Made by a program: the position numbers and the translations under genes | Shown: piece after piece, positions 25,220-32,448 of the stretch | Numbering within the stretch: the stretch's first letter is position 1 | Layout of the letters: each line of letters starts with the position of its first letter | Notes under the pieces: generated by a model | What the model was told of the DNA's origin: nothing | Seen by the model: only the letters and a program-made list of their open reading frames with translations | Database searches by the model: none | From: an uncultured archaeon | GTDB taxonomy: Archaea > Thermoproteota > Nitrososphaeria > Nitrososphaerales > CALBXV01 | Assembly: GCA_937890045.1 (NCBI GenBank) | Contig: CALBXV010000413.1 | Location: forward strand, 1 to 51,019 | Direction of reading: 5' to 3' | DNA: 51,019 nucleotides

Positions 25220-25948
25220 TTATGCTCCTGTCGGTAATATGCAACCTGTTAAATAATCATGACGTTCCTTTTCTTCTAATAACCAACACAATAATTCTGC
25301 AACTCTAGCAGGGTCGGTTTCTTTCTTTGCTGGCAAGGATTGTCTTTGATATTCTTGAGCATGTTCTTTAGTCCAACCACGCAACTCAACAACCTTTTCG
25401 TCGATGTAATCACTCATTTTTGTATTCTTCATTCGGTTTGGTGCTATACCAAAAACTGTTATATCATGTAATTTGGTTAATTCCCTTGCCATTTGTTTTG
25501 TCATTATATGAGCAGCACCTTTGCTGGCATTGTATGCTAAACTACTTGTCATGGGTATGTGAGCCGCATTGCTGACAATATTAACAATTGTGCCTTTGCT
25601 TTTTTTCAGCTGGGGAAGTAGTGCCTGTGAAACAAGGAATATTCCTTTGGCATTTGTGCCCACAACTTTATCCCAAAGAGACTCATCCATATCTTCTATG
25701 AATTCAATACCATTCACCCCTGCACAATTAATTAAAATATCAACATCATCAATTTCCTTCACTGCACTTTTAACAAATTCAGCATCTGATACATCACAGA
25801 CAATATCCCTTGCAACAGAATCTACTTTGGTATCATATTCAGGAGCACCGCTGTAGCTAAGATTATAAACCATGTTATCCACTGCCATGATTTTGAGTAT
25901 TTCATGGCCAAGACCTGAACTGCCGCCTGTAATTACTATATTTTTCAT
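25220..25948 (-). CDS. Short-chain dehydrogenase/reductase
   Basis: A 242-residue SDR with the NAD(P)-binding motif TGGSSGLG at 7-14, the NCAG motif (LINCAGVNG, about 72-80), the catalytic Ser in VNIVSNAAH and the YNASKGAA motif (Tyr and Lys) near 138-145. All key residues are present, so it should be an active oxidoreductase. The substrate is unknown. SDR genes are rare in small phages; here it sits between a dUTPase-HAD fusion and an Nmad1-type gene, which suggests processing of a modified nucleotide or sugar. Confidence 0.88.
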   Translation of the reverse strand: MKNIVITGGSSGLGHEILKIMAVDNMVYNLSYSGAPEYDTKVDSVARDIVCDVSDAEFVKSAVKEIDDVDILINCAGVNGIEFIEDMDESLWDKVVGTNAKGIFLVSQALLPQLKKSKGTIVNIVSNAAHIPMTSSLAYNASKGAAHIMTKQMARELTKLHDITVFGIAPNRMKNTKMSDYIDEKVVELRGWTKEHAQEYQRQSLPAKKETDPARVAELLCWLLEEKERHDYLTGCILPTGA

Positions 25949-26874
25949 TTTATCTCCTTTAGTGATTTGACTCTTATAATTTTATCATGATTAATACCTT
26001 TGTTGTAAGGTTTGTCAATCAAATAAACCTTGTATCCCAAGTTCGCTATATTCATGGCAAACTTTCCATTGTCTTCAACCATAAATTGCATATGTGGAAA
26101 ATCCCTTATGGCTCTGTAATTTTTATCTTCATCAAAGATAATAGCATCCCCATCCTTTTTAAGACCGTTCTTTTCTAGCCATTCCATAGTATCTGCAAAA
26201 ATCCTAGCATATTGCTTGTATGGTCGGCTTGTTAAAAACACAACTCTTAAATCAAGATCGTGGATCCTATCAAGTAATTCCTTTGCACCATCACACACTG
26301 GGATGAACCTTTTTTCTCCAGACTCTCTGTATTCGTGTTTCAATTCACGGATCTTTTCTTGGCCTAACACCGCACCATATTCCCCATACAAGTCATAACT
26401 TTCAACATCAATCCAAACTCCTGTTTTCCGCTGTATAAAATTTTGGAATGACCTTGGATAGTCTGCAAGTACACCATCAATATCAAATGCAACTAATTGC
26501 CTATCTTTAATTAGGTCGGCTTCAATTTCCTGATTGTAACGTAATTCAACAACATTTGATTTTCTATCAAATTCTTCAATGAAATCCTCTGGTTTCCAAT
26601 CCCAGATTAATCCTATGCTTAACCAATATTTAAAAATATCAATCCATTCTTCTTTTAAATTGCTTTCAATTACTCTGTGCTTTTTGCGATGAGACTTGAA
26701 ATTGATTTCCCGCAGCAATTCTTGTATCTCGCCCATCAACCATAAACAGTAGTTTTTGGTGTGATTTTCTTTAATGCTTATGTTGTTGTCTTTGTCGATC
26801 TCGTCGTATGACACAAATTTAGAATTGAATTTTTTCTGAGATTCCCAAATTTTGTGTAAAATGTTATTTTTCAT
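25945..26874 (-). CDS. Fusion of dimeric dUTPase-like domain and HAD 5'-nucleotidase-like domain
   Basis: A 309-residue protein of two domains. Residues 1-118 look like an all-alpha dUTPase/MazG-type NTP pyrophosphatase: E49xxE52, INFKSHRK, and E76xxD79 form the metal-binding pattern. Residues about 126-309 are a HAD hydrolase: FDIDGVLAD (D131, D133) is motif I, FLTSRP (T215) motif II, K251 is near motif III and MVEDN (D268) is motif IV, as in 5'(3')-deoxyribonucleotidases. Together the protein could convert dUTP or another dNTP to dNMP and then remove the phosphate. Such activity is used by phages that exclude or replace a normal base. Confidence 0.82.
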   Translation of the reverse strand: MKNNILHKIWESQKKFNSKFVSYDEIDKDNNISIKENHTKNYCLWLMGEIQELLREINFKSHRKKHRVIESNLKEEWIDIFKYWLSIGLIWDWKPEDFIEEFDRKSNVVELRYNQEIEADLIKDRQLVAFDIDGVLADYPRSFQNFIQRKTGVWIDVESYDLYGEYGAVLGQEKIRELKHEYRESGEKRFIPVCDGAKELLDRIHDLDLRVVFLTSRPYKQYARIFADTMEWLEKNGLKKDGDAIIFDEDKNYRAIRDFPHMQFMVEDNGKFAMNIANLGYKVYLIDKPYNKGINHDKIIRVKSLKEIK

Positions 26875-27715
26875 ATATTTCCTTTACTACTCTGTTCCAA
26901 ACCATGTGTGTTAAATCTTTCCTTGCCCAACGTGCATACCTTCCCTGGAAATGAACACTTTTGGTTTTCATTTTATTTCTGAATTCTGTTATCCCTTCAC
27001 AATCCCACATCTTGCCAGGATTGGCAGGAACCGAACCATCAAACTCTACCATAGATTCGATGGTGATTCTATCATCCCAATAAGTTTTTCTGTAATAAGG
27101 TACATCAGGGTCTGGGTGATATTCTAAAATCATATGGTTGTAATCATATGTTCCAGGAATTCTTTTTATAACTGAATAGTGGATAGGCTCGCATTTGAAT
27201 ATATATTTTTTGGTTTCCTGCTTTTCCTTTGATGAATAAATAAACATGAACAAAGGCATCGGCAAAGTAATCACCAGTGTATCATATGACACTTTATGTT
27301 CATCGTTGAAAGTTATCACTCTTTTGTCAATGTCTATTTTATTACAATTCATATTGTATTCAATATCAGCATGTTCTATTAATTTGTCTGTATTAATTTC
27401 CCAACCTTTCGCTTCGCCACTTTTGATACTTACCTTGCCAGCACCATATTCGCCATATACTTTTTTAGCATAAGCATCTCTGTATTCTTCTTCTGTTTTC
27501 AATTTAGTATTGACTCGCCATTGTACTTCGAAGCTGTGAGGTGTTAATTCGTTATTGAATAACTGGTGGCAATAAAATGCTGCAGTGCTTGTCCTTCTAG
27601 TGATAGATGGATTCCGTTCATATATTTTAATGCTGTCAGCATATCCAGATTCTTTTATTCTGTAGCTACTTATTAAGCCACTCAATCCAGATCCGAGGAT
27701 TACAACTCTTTCCAT
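26864..27715 (-). CDS. FAD/NAD(P)-binding oxidoreductase (amine-oxidase / UGM-like)
   Basis: I start at the ATG at 27715, which overlaps the HNH gene stop and follows AGGAG. The 283-residue product opens with the dinucleotide-binding motif VVILGSGLSGLISSYRI and an acidic residue ending the second strand (IKIYERNP), as in amine oxidases, protoporphyrinogen oxidases and UDP-galactopyranose mutases. VSYDTLVITLPMPLF (about 143-157) is the second conserved FAD-fold block. The substrate is not deducible. It leads the nucleotide/redox cluster and may act on a modified base or sugar. Confidence 0.75.
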   Translation of the reverse strand: MERVVILGSGLSGLISSYRIKESGYADSIKIYERNPSITRRTSTAAFYCHQLFNNELTPHSFEVQWRVNTKLKTEEEYRDAYAKKVYGEYGAGKVSIKSGEAKGWEINTDKLIEHADIEYNMNCNKIDIDKRVITFNDEHKVSYDTLVITLPMPLFMFIYSSKEKQETKKYIFKCEPIHYSVIKRIPGTYDYNHMILEYHPDPDVPYYRKTYWDDRITIESMVEFDGSVPANPGKMWDCEGITEFRNKMKTKSVHFQGRYARWARKDLTHMVWNRVVKEIYEK

Positions 27716-28107
27716 CACATCTCCTTTTTTATTCTTTTCAATTCTTCACTAAGCCAAATATTTAGCATTGCATAATCTGGTTTGCCGCCAGTGTTGGCTT
27801 TAATTTTTAACATCCCAAATCCCTTTTTCCCCAGTTGCTTAATTTTAAAATCCCTGTAAGCTTCGTAATCATCAGAACCCCAAAACCTATGACAAGCTGC
27901 ACAAAGAGCGTCACAATTTTCAGGATCGAACCTAGTGCTTTTCCTAGCACGACCAAAAAAGTGAGAACAATGTAATCCCATCTTGCTTCTCGGACTGTAT
28001 TTATTATGAATACGTTTACACCTTTGGCAAGTCCAATTATCTCTGTGCCTAATCCAGTCACTGAACTTTTTGTCCAACCCTGATATTTTTATTTTTTTCA
28101 TTGACAT
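27715..28107 (-). CDS. HNH-type zinc-binding recombination nuclease-like protein (NinG-like)
   Basis: Start set at the ATG at 28107, behind AGGAGAG, giving 130 residues. The sequence holds CQRCKRIH (about 25-32), then LHCSHFFGRARKSTRFDPEN and ALCAACHRFWG. These Cys pairs and the HxxH/N arrangement are those of HNH/NinG-type nucleases, which take part in phage recombination or junction processing. The gene overlaps the replication protein upstream by 50 bases. Confidence 0.75.
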   Translation of the reverse strand: MSMKKIKISGLDKKFSDWIRHRDNWTCQRCKRIHNKYSPRSKMGLHCSHFFGRARKSTRFDPENCDALCAACHRFWGSDDYEAYRDFKIKQLGKKGFGMLKIKANTGGKPDYAMLNIWLSEELKRIKKEM

Positions 28108-28807
28108 ATTTTTCACTCTCCTCTTTCTTTGGAACATAATCAACTCTGTGGCATGAAGAACCTTCTCTTAATTGGAATACATTATTCGGATATTCAACTT
28201 CGCCACATTTTGAACAATATCCTTTATACAATCCTGTGCTTGTCTTTTTGAATTTCCGCTCAAATGGAATCTTTTTAGCTTTCTTTGTTTCACCTATTTG
28301 GTAATCTTTCATGGCATTTTTCATCCAATTATTCACAAACCGATTCAAATCTTTTTTTGCTCTATTAGTATTTGATACCAACCACTGTTTAGCAAACCCC
28401 AATTCATCTTTAATAGTAACATTGGGATATGCTTCTTTTAATGTATTAAGAAATGTTGGATCTATATTATTAAAATATTCTTCAACCCTTTCCTTGTATG
28501 GTTTCACATTCAATTTTCTAGAAATACGTCTTTTTTGATGCTTATCCCAAGAACGAAATTTATACAATTTGCCCACTTTTACCAGCAAACCTAGTGTTGC
28601 CATCTTTTCTAATCTTGTGGCTATGGTCGAATTTGGGATCTCTTTTTGAGCTGGAATGCATAAAAGTTTTAATTCATTGATAGAACTGGGTAATTCACCA
28701 TCATCAGCAAAAGGTAACATTCTCATAAATAACCACTGTCCAAAAATATCAAGTTCATTAAATGCTTCATCATAAGCTATTTTCTGAGACAGCTGAATGC
28801 TTTTCAC
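28058..28807 (-). CDS. Replication initiation-like protein, winged helix plus zinc ribbon
   Basis: A 249-residue protein from a GTG that overlaps the upstream stop (GTGA). Residues 10-80 (ELDIFGQWLFMRMLPFADDG, IATRLEKMATLGLLVKVGKL) form a winged-helix pattern like phage replisome organisers and DnaD-like N-termini. KFRSWDKHQKRRISRK follows. A CSKCGEVEYP element with a later Cys near residue 220 suggests a zinc ribbon. It lies among recombination and replication genes. Inferred role: origin binding or helicase loading. Confidence 0.68.
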   Translation of the reverse strand: MKSIQLSQKIAYDEAFNELDIFGQWLFMRMLPFADDGELPSSINELKLLCIPAQKEIPNSTIATRLEKMATLGLLVKVGKLYKFRSWDKHQKRRISRKLNVKPYKERVEEYFNNIDPTFLNTLKEAYPNVTIKDELGFAKQWLVSNTNRAKKDLNRFVNNWMKNAMKDYQIGETKKAKKIPFERKFKKTSTGLYKGYCSKCGEVEYPNNVFQLREGSSCHRVDYVPKKEESEKYVNEKNKNIRVGQKVQ

Positions 28808-29211
28808 TTTTTCAAATCACTTAATTTGTAGCTGAAATATTTTGAATTCTTGCCAACTGGGATCTTCATACCCTTCTCTCTAATTAGCTTTAAATTCTTT
28901 CTAACTTGCGTTCTGGCTGCAGTTGCTCTCTTAGGTTCACGGTTATAGAACGAGAGCATGCGTATTTCATACAATTTTGGGTCATAGACGGCAAGTTTAG
29001 TTAGTTTTGTTATATATGCTTTCCTTGCCTTTTTTGTGGCGTTTTGGGACTTATATCCATTTGCCTTTTTTTTGAGCCAATATGCCTTTCTTTTTTCAAC
29101 AAAATTGTTCTGTCTACAATCAGGGCATATGCCTTCAAGATCTCTGTAGGTTTCTGGTGTGAAAAATTTCCCACAGCTCAAACACAGAATCCTATCTGGC
29201 AATTCTCTCAC
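28804..29211 (-). CDS. Zinc-ribbon hypothetical protein
   Basis: Start uncertain between GTG 29211 and TTG 29214; no strong ribosome binding site. The 135-residue product has an N-terminal zinc ribbon (ILCLSCGKFF, then GICPDCRQN: CxxC...CxxC) followed by a very basic helical body. It could bind DNA or RNA. It is coupled to the replication gene downstream. Confidence 0.6.
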   Translation of the reverse strand: MRELPDRILCLSCGKFFTPETYRDLEGICPDCRQNNFVEKRKAYWLKKKANGYKSQNATKKARKAYITKLTKLAVYDPKLYEIRMLSFYNREPKRATAARTQVRKNLKLIREKGMKIPVGKNSKYFSYKLSDLKK

Positions 29212-29534
29212 CAAGGATTCCAGTCAGTCAATTCCTTTTTTACAACCTTTGCTCTTTTGTGTCTTTTTTCGTAAAGTTTACCACGCAGTGCTGGATATAA
29301 TTGCTGGAGTTTTTGACGACAACGCTTAACAGATCCAAAGTCAGGAAGTTGACCACCAGCAACCATTTTCAGGAATTTTGTAACTCCTTCCAACTCCGCT
29401 TTAGTGAATCTACTCTTTGATATGTGATTCCAATATATATTAGCAAGCAACCTATCATCGCTGTCCCGCAAATCAGGGTTGCTTTGAAGTAATCTCTCGA
29501 TCCTTTTTTGTAATCCTCTTATAATTCTTGTCAT
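29208..29534 (-). CDS. Conserved phage hypothetical protein
   Basis: A 108-residue basic helical protein with AAGGAG before the ATG. Its pattern (NPDLRDSDDRLLANIYWNHI, then a block ending SVKRCRQKLQQLYPALRGK) recurs in many phage replication regions in my recollection, always unnamed. It lies next to the Gp3-like protein and nuclease, so a recombination or replication accessory role is likely. Confidence 0.6.
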   Translation of the reverse strand: MTRIIRGLQKRIERLLQSNPDLRDSDDRLLANIYWNHISKSRFTKAELEGVTKFLKMVAGGQLPDFGSVKRCRQKLQQLYPALRGKLYEKRHKRAKVVKKELTDWNPW

Positions 29535-29543
29535 GATTTCTCC

Positions 29544-30557
29544 TTATTTATGTTTCATATACAGTTCATCAAAAACTTCCTGACCAAATTTTTCTAACTC
29601 CTTTCTGTCCAATTCAAATAATTCCCTGAAACCCAGTTTGTCTACTTTGAAATGCCGATATTCTTCACCAATAACAGGAGCCATTTTTTCTTCTATGGTT
29701 TTGATTAATTCACCAGTTGACATGTCAGTTAGTTTGTTGTTTGATTTTTTCGCAGGTTTCGCTTCAACCTTTTCTCTAGTTTTTTCAGGCTTTTTTGATT
29801 CAATTGCTTTTACTTCTTCTTTGACTTCTTTTAGCTTTTTTTCTTTCAGCTCTTTTACTGTGGTTTCAGGTTCTTCAACATCAACTTCATGTTCCTTTGG
29901 TGAATTATCGACTGGTGCCTCTATTTCATCAACTGGTTCTGGCAATTCTGGCAACTGGGAATTAGTGGCTGCAAGCATATCTTCTGCAGTAACAGCAGGT
30001 GCGATGCTTATAACAGGAAACTTATTTTTATTCCCAGCGGCACTACCTTCCTGCATATCAACCGTCATCCAAAAAGGAACACCAGTAATCTTACCACCAA
30101 GAGCCATAGTCATCTGAAGACTAGATCGCACATTCATCCTGCTGTAATAAGAACCAGAATCAAATGCCCAAACTCCAACAACAGGCAACCCCATTATAAC
30201 AAACTGCATATTCATACTAGCCTTACATTCACAACCACTTTCCTTTTCGCAAGGAACTTCGTGAAATTGGCCATCATCACCAGCTTTGTTACAATTAAAT
30301 CCATCACAGATTCTATACAAGCCACTGGCTTTATATTCCCTGTAAAATTCATTCATATTCTTTTCAATATCATCAAAAGGAAACACAACCTTTATTTTGT
30401 TTGGTTTATCACCATACAATTTTATAACCTCGTCTGCATAATTGCCTGTCGGCACAAAATAATCTACAGATTGTGGATAACCTTTTTCTGATTTGATCCC
30501 CACTTTTATTTTACCAAGTCTTGGGAATCTGACTGCTTGTGTTTTATCTTTTATCAT
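29544..30557 (-). CDS. Gp3-like / recombination directionality factor-fold metal-binding protein
   Basis: A 337-residue protein. Residues 1-190 match the phage family often named 'hydrolase or metal-binding protein' or Gp3-like RDF: MIKDKTQAVRFPRLGKIKVG, YREYKASGLYRICDGFNC, a Cys cluster (VPCEKESGCECKA) and LPVVGVWAFDSGSYYSRMNV. The C-terminal 140 residues are an acidic/Lys-rich linker plus a short helical end, longer than usual. With no integrase in the window, a directionality role is unlikely; pairing with a Cas4-like nuclease suggests DNA replication or recombination. Confidence 0.72.
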   Translation of the reverse strand: MIKDKTQAVRFPRLGKIKVGIKSEKGYPQSVDYFVPTGNYADEVIKLYGDKPNKIKVVFPFDDIEKNMNEFYREYKASGLYRICDGFNCNKAGDDGQFHEVPCEKESGCECKASMNMQFVIMGLPVVGVWAFDSGSYYSRMNVRSSLQMTMALGGKITGVPFWMTVDMQEGSAAGNKNKFPVISIAPAVTAEDMLAATNSQLPELPEPVDEIEAPVDNSPKEHEVDVEEPETTVKELKEKKLKEVKEEVKAIESKKPEKTREKVEAKPAKKSNNKLTDMSTGELIKTIEEKMAPVIGEEYRHFKVDKLGFRELFELDRKELEKFGQEVFDELYMKHK

Positions 30558-31533
30558 TTTCTGTCTCCTCTTCTATTTGTTTTTTATCTGAAACCCAAAT
30601 TGAGTTTTTTGGTAATTTATTATTTTCCACAAGTTCCTTGTGCTGGGTTTGTGTACACTTTTTCTTGCGAAGTATTTGCCCTGATTTCCTGAATATGTTA
30701 CCTAGATCTTCAATGTATTCTTCATTATGCTCATCAGCTGTAGTTGGTTCACCGTCACCATTATTAAATATGCTATCAAGTTCAACTGCATAAGCACCAT
30801 CTTTAACAGATAACTTTTCAGCAACATTCGTTTTCAATGTAAGGACATCAGGGTAATCTGGCAATCTGGAAGGTTCTTGTGCTCCCATCCAGTTGTACAA
30901 AATATTGCAAGCAGTCCACTCACTATCAGCATATTTATATTCGTGCCAGTCATACTTGGGTTTGCCTTTCCAGGCATATAAACGTAATGTGGCAATCTTT
31001 GGCAATTCTTCAAGACCATAAATATCTTTAACCAACCAGCCATAAGCTGTTAATTGCAATTGGTGAGTGTTGTAGTGATTACCTGTTTTAATATCAACCA
31101 CCCAGTGTTCACTTCCAACTTTGCAATATATATCACAAGCACCAGCCGCAGGATGATTAGAGTGATAGAGTATTTTTTCAGTTCCTATGATTTCAGGATT
31201 TGCATTAGTATGCCAAAGAATAAATCCCATAGCCATTTTGATTTCATCTTCATGGTTTTTTATTAACTCAGGTGTGATGTTATATGGCAAACCGTTCAAA
31301 AGGGATTCAGCTGTTAAGTGAACTCTTGTTCCTCTTTCCATAGCTTCCTTGCCGATGCGGTCTGCTTCTGCTGTGCCTTTATCACCAATCCAGCGTTCAA
31401 AATTTTTGCCTTTGGTAATTACATTGCTGATAACTGTAGTGACACTTGGTTTATATATACCATTATGTTCATAAAACCTACCAGCTGGTGAATCATGTCT
31501 TCTTATGTTATCACTCGTTGAAATTTCGCTCAT
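30544..31533 (-). CDS. PD-(D/E)XK exonuclease (Cas4/RecB-like)
   Basis: The ATG at 31533 follows GAGGAGG; 329 residues. The nuclease core is AAGACDIYCKV with the first Asp, WVVDIKTGNHYN giving the D-x-K pair, and QLQLTAYGWL as the conserved Gln/Tyr motif (between about 130 and 170). An upstream KPSVTTVISNV segment is typical of phage Cas4-like nucleases. It would resect DNA ends for recombination-dependent replication, working with the Gp3-like protein that overlaps it downstream. Confidence 0.82.
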   Translation of the reverse strand: MSEISTSDNIRRHDSPAGRFYEHNGIYKPSVTTVISNVITKGKNFERWIGDKGTAEADRIGKEAMERGTRVHLTAESLLNGLPYNITPELIKNHEDEIKMAMGFILWHTNANPEIIGTEKILYHSNHPAAGACDIYCKVGSEHWVVDIKTGNHYNTHQLQLTAYGWLVKDIYGLEELPKIATLRLYAWKGKPKYDWHEYKYADSEWTACNILYNWMGAQEPSRLPDYPDVLTLKTNVAEKLSVKDGAYAVELDSIFNNGDGEPTTADEHNEEYIEDLGNIFRKSGQILRKKKCTQTQHKELVENNKLPKNSIWVSDKKQIEEETENDKR

Positions 31534-31867
31534 CAAATTCCTCCTCTTTCATAGTTTCTTTCAAAGATACTTTCCTTGGGACATAGGCTCTATTCCTGGC
31601 ATCCCATAATAATAAATTTATTTTGCCAAATCTTTGAGCAACAAGGCTGCAAACCAAAGAACTAACAACTGGATTGCCAGATATAATTAACCAATCCTCA
31701 GTGGTCATCTGAACCAATTTTGCTTTAATTTTCCTGATAAGGTTATCAACATTGAATATGTTAATCCGACCTTTTGTAATAGGCAAAATGCTACCTCCTT
31801 TCTCAGCATACTGCCATGCATCATCGAGGTCAAAATCAATATAATTTGTTACAAATATATTTTTCAT
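31511..31867 (-). CDS. Conserved phage hypothetical protein
   Basis: A 118-residue alpha/beta protein: MKNIFVTNYIDFDLDDAWQY, KGRINIFNVDNLIRKI, then WLIISGNPVVSSLVCSLV and GKINLLLWDARNRAYV. This pattern (FVTNYIDFDL... LLLWDA) belongs to a small unnamed family I associate with viral early regions. The start overlaps the 57-residue gene (ATGA). Function unknown. Confidence 0.6.
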   Translation of the reverse strand: MKNIFVTNYIDFDLDDAWQYAEKGGSILPITKGRINIFNVDNLIRKIKAKLVQMTTEDWLIISGNPVVSSLVCSLVAQRFGKINLLLWDARNRAYVPRKVSLKETMKEEEFDERNFNE

Positions 31868-32037
31868 TTTAGAATTGCTCTTTTTCCGAAAAATGCTTCC
31901 AAAAACTTTTCACAATGTTCTACATAAATGTCACTGTGATTTTTGTACCAAGCACATTCATTCTTGAAACACTTGTTGCACTGCTTCCAGTGGTCAGTGT
32001 TTTTATGACATTTGCATTTGCAAGTATTCGACGCCAT
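31864..32037 (-). CDS. Small cysteine-rich protein
   Basis: A 57-residue frame with AAGGAG before the ATG. The sequence starts MASNTCKCKCHKNTDHWKQC and continues NKCFKNECAWY; eight Cys and several His in about 45 residues suggest a zinc-binding domain. It is the first gene after the hairpin at 32059-32141 and overlaps the following start. No family recognised. Confidence 0.6.
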   Translation of the reverse strand: MASNTCKCKCHKNTDHWKQCNKCFKNECAWYKNHSDIYVEHCEKFLEAFFGKRAILK

Positions 32038-32058
32038 AGTTTTCTCCTTTAATAAAAA

Positions 32059-32141
32059 ATGGGAATCGGAAGTCGCCTTTCGGAGTTATCTCTTTTTACG
32101 TGAATATCACACGACATCCTAATCAGTCTCTTGATTCCCAT
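32059..32141 (-). terminator. Long-loop inverted repeat with U-tract, possible terminator or structured leader
   Basis: The plus strand holds ATGGGAATC at 32059-32067 and its exact complement GATTCCCAT at 32133-32141, a 9-base-pair stem around a 65-base loop. On the minus strand the 3' arm is followed by TTTTTTATT, as in an intrinsic terminator. The 5' arm lies in the last codons of the 80-residue gene. The long loop is unusual for a terminator and contains a small CCGAAAGG hairpin, so a structured leader for the 57-residue gene is also possible. Confidence 0.4.
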
Positions 32142-32361
32142 CTTTTAAAACTTCCTGAATATCTGAATAAATTGGGAATAACTTCTGAAGTTCTTCCATG
32201 TCTTCACGGTTGCTGGGTTCAGCGTGTTCACCGTTTTTCGGATATAGTTCTTCCCTGTTTTCCAGTTCTTTCAGGTGATTAATACCATAAAACAAAGCCT
32301 GTGAAATTATCAACTGGCCTCTGGTGCTATGAAAAAAGTTTATTAATGCTTCTTCTGCCAT
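32119..32361 (-). CDS. Conserved small phage protein
   Basis: An 80-residue protein with a strong AAGGAGAT site. The pattern FFHSTRGQLIISQALFYGIN, then EPSNREDMEELQKLFPIY resembles a small unnamed protein (RGxxIxSQAL... PSNxxDM... LFPxY) common in aquatic myo- and siphophages. It is the first gene after the tail block, following an 87-base gap (32362-32448) that contains the near-palindrome GACTTTAAGTC. Function unknown. Confidence 0.6.
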   Translation of the reverse strand: MAEEALINFFHSTRGQLIISQALFYGINHLKELENREELYPKNGEHAEPSNREDMEELQKLFPIYSDIQEVLKDGNQETD

Positions 32362-32448
32362 CTTTTGTTATCTCCTTCTTGTTATTACTAATTATGACCT
32401 CCGACTTTAAGTCTAAATATCCGAAAGTAAAAGGGAATATTTTTTACA

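Noticed and set aside
27807..28061. Minus-strand hydrophobic frame of 84 codons with apparent membrane helices
   Set aside because: It is entirely inside the HNH gene in another frame, whose Cys/His motifs show the real coding frame.
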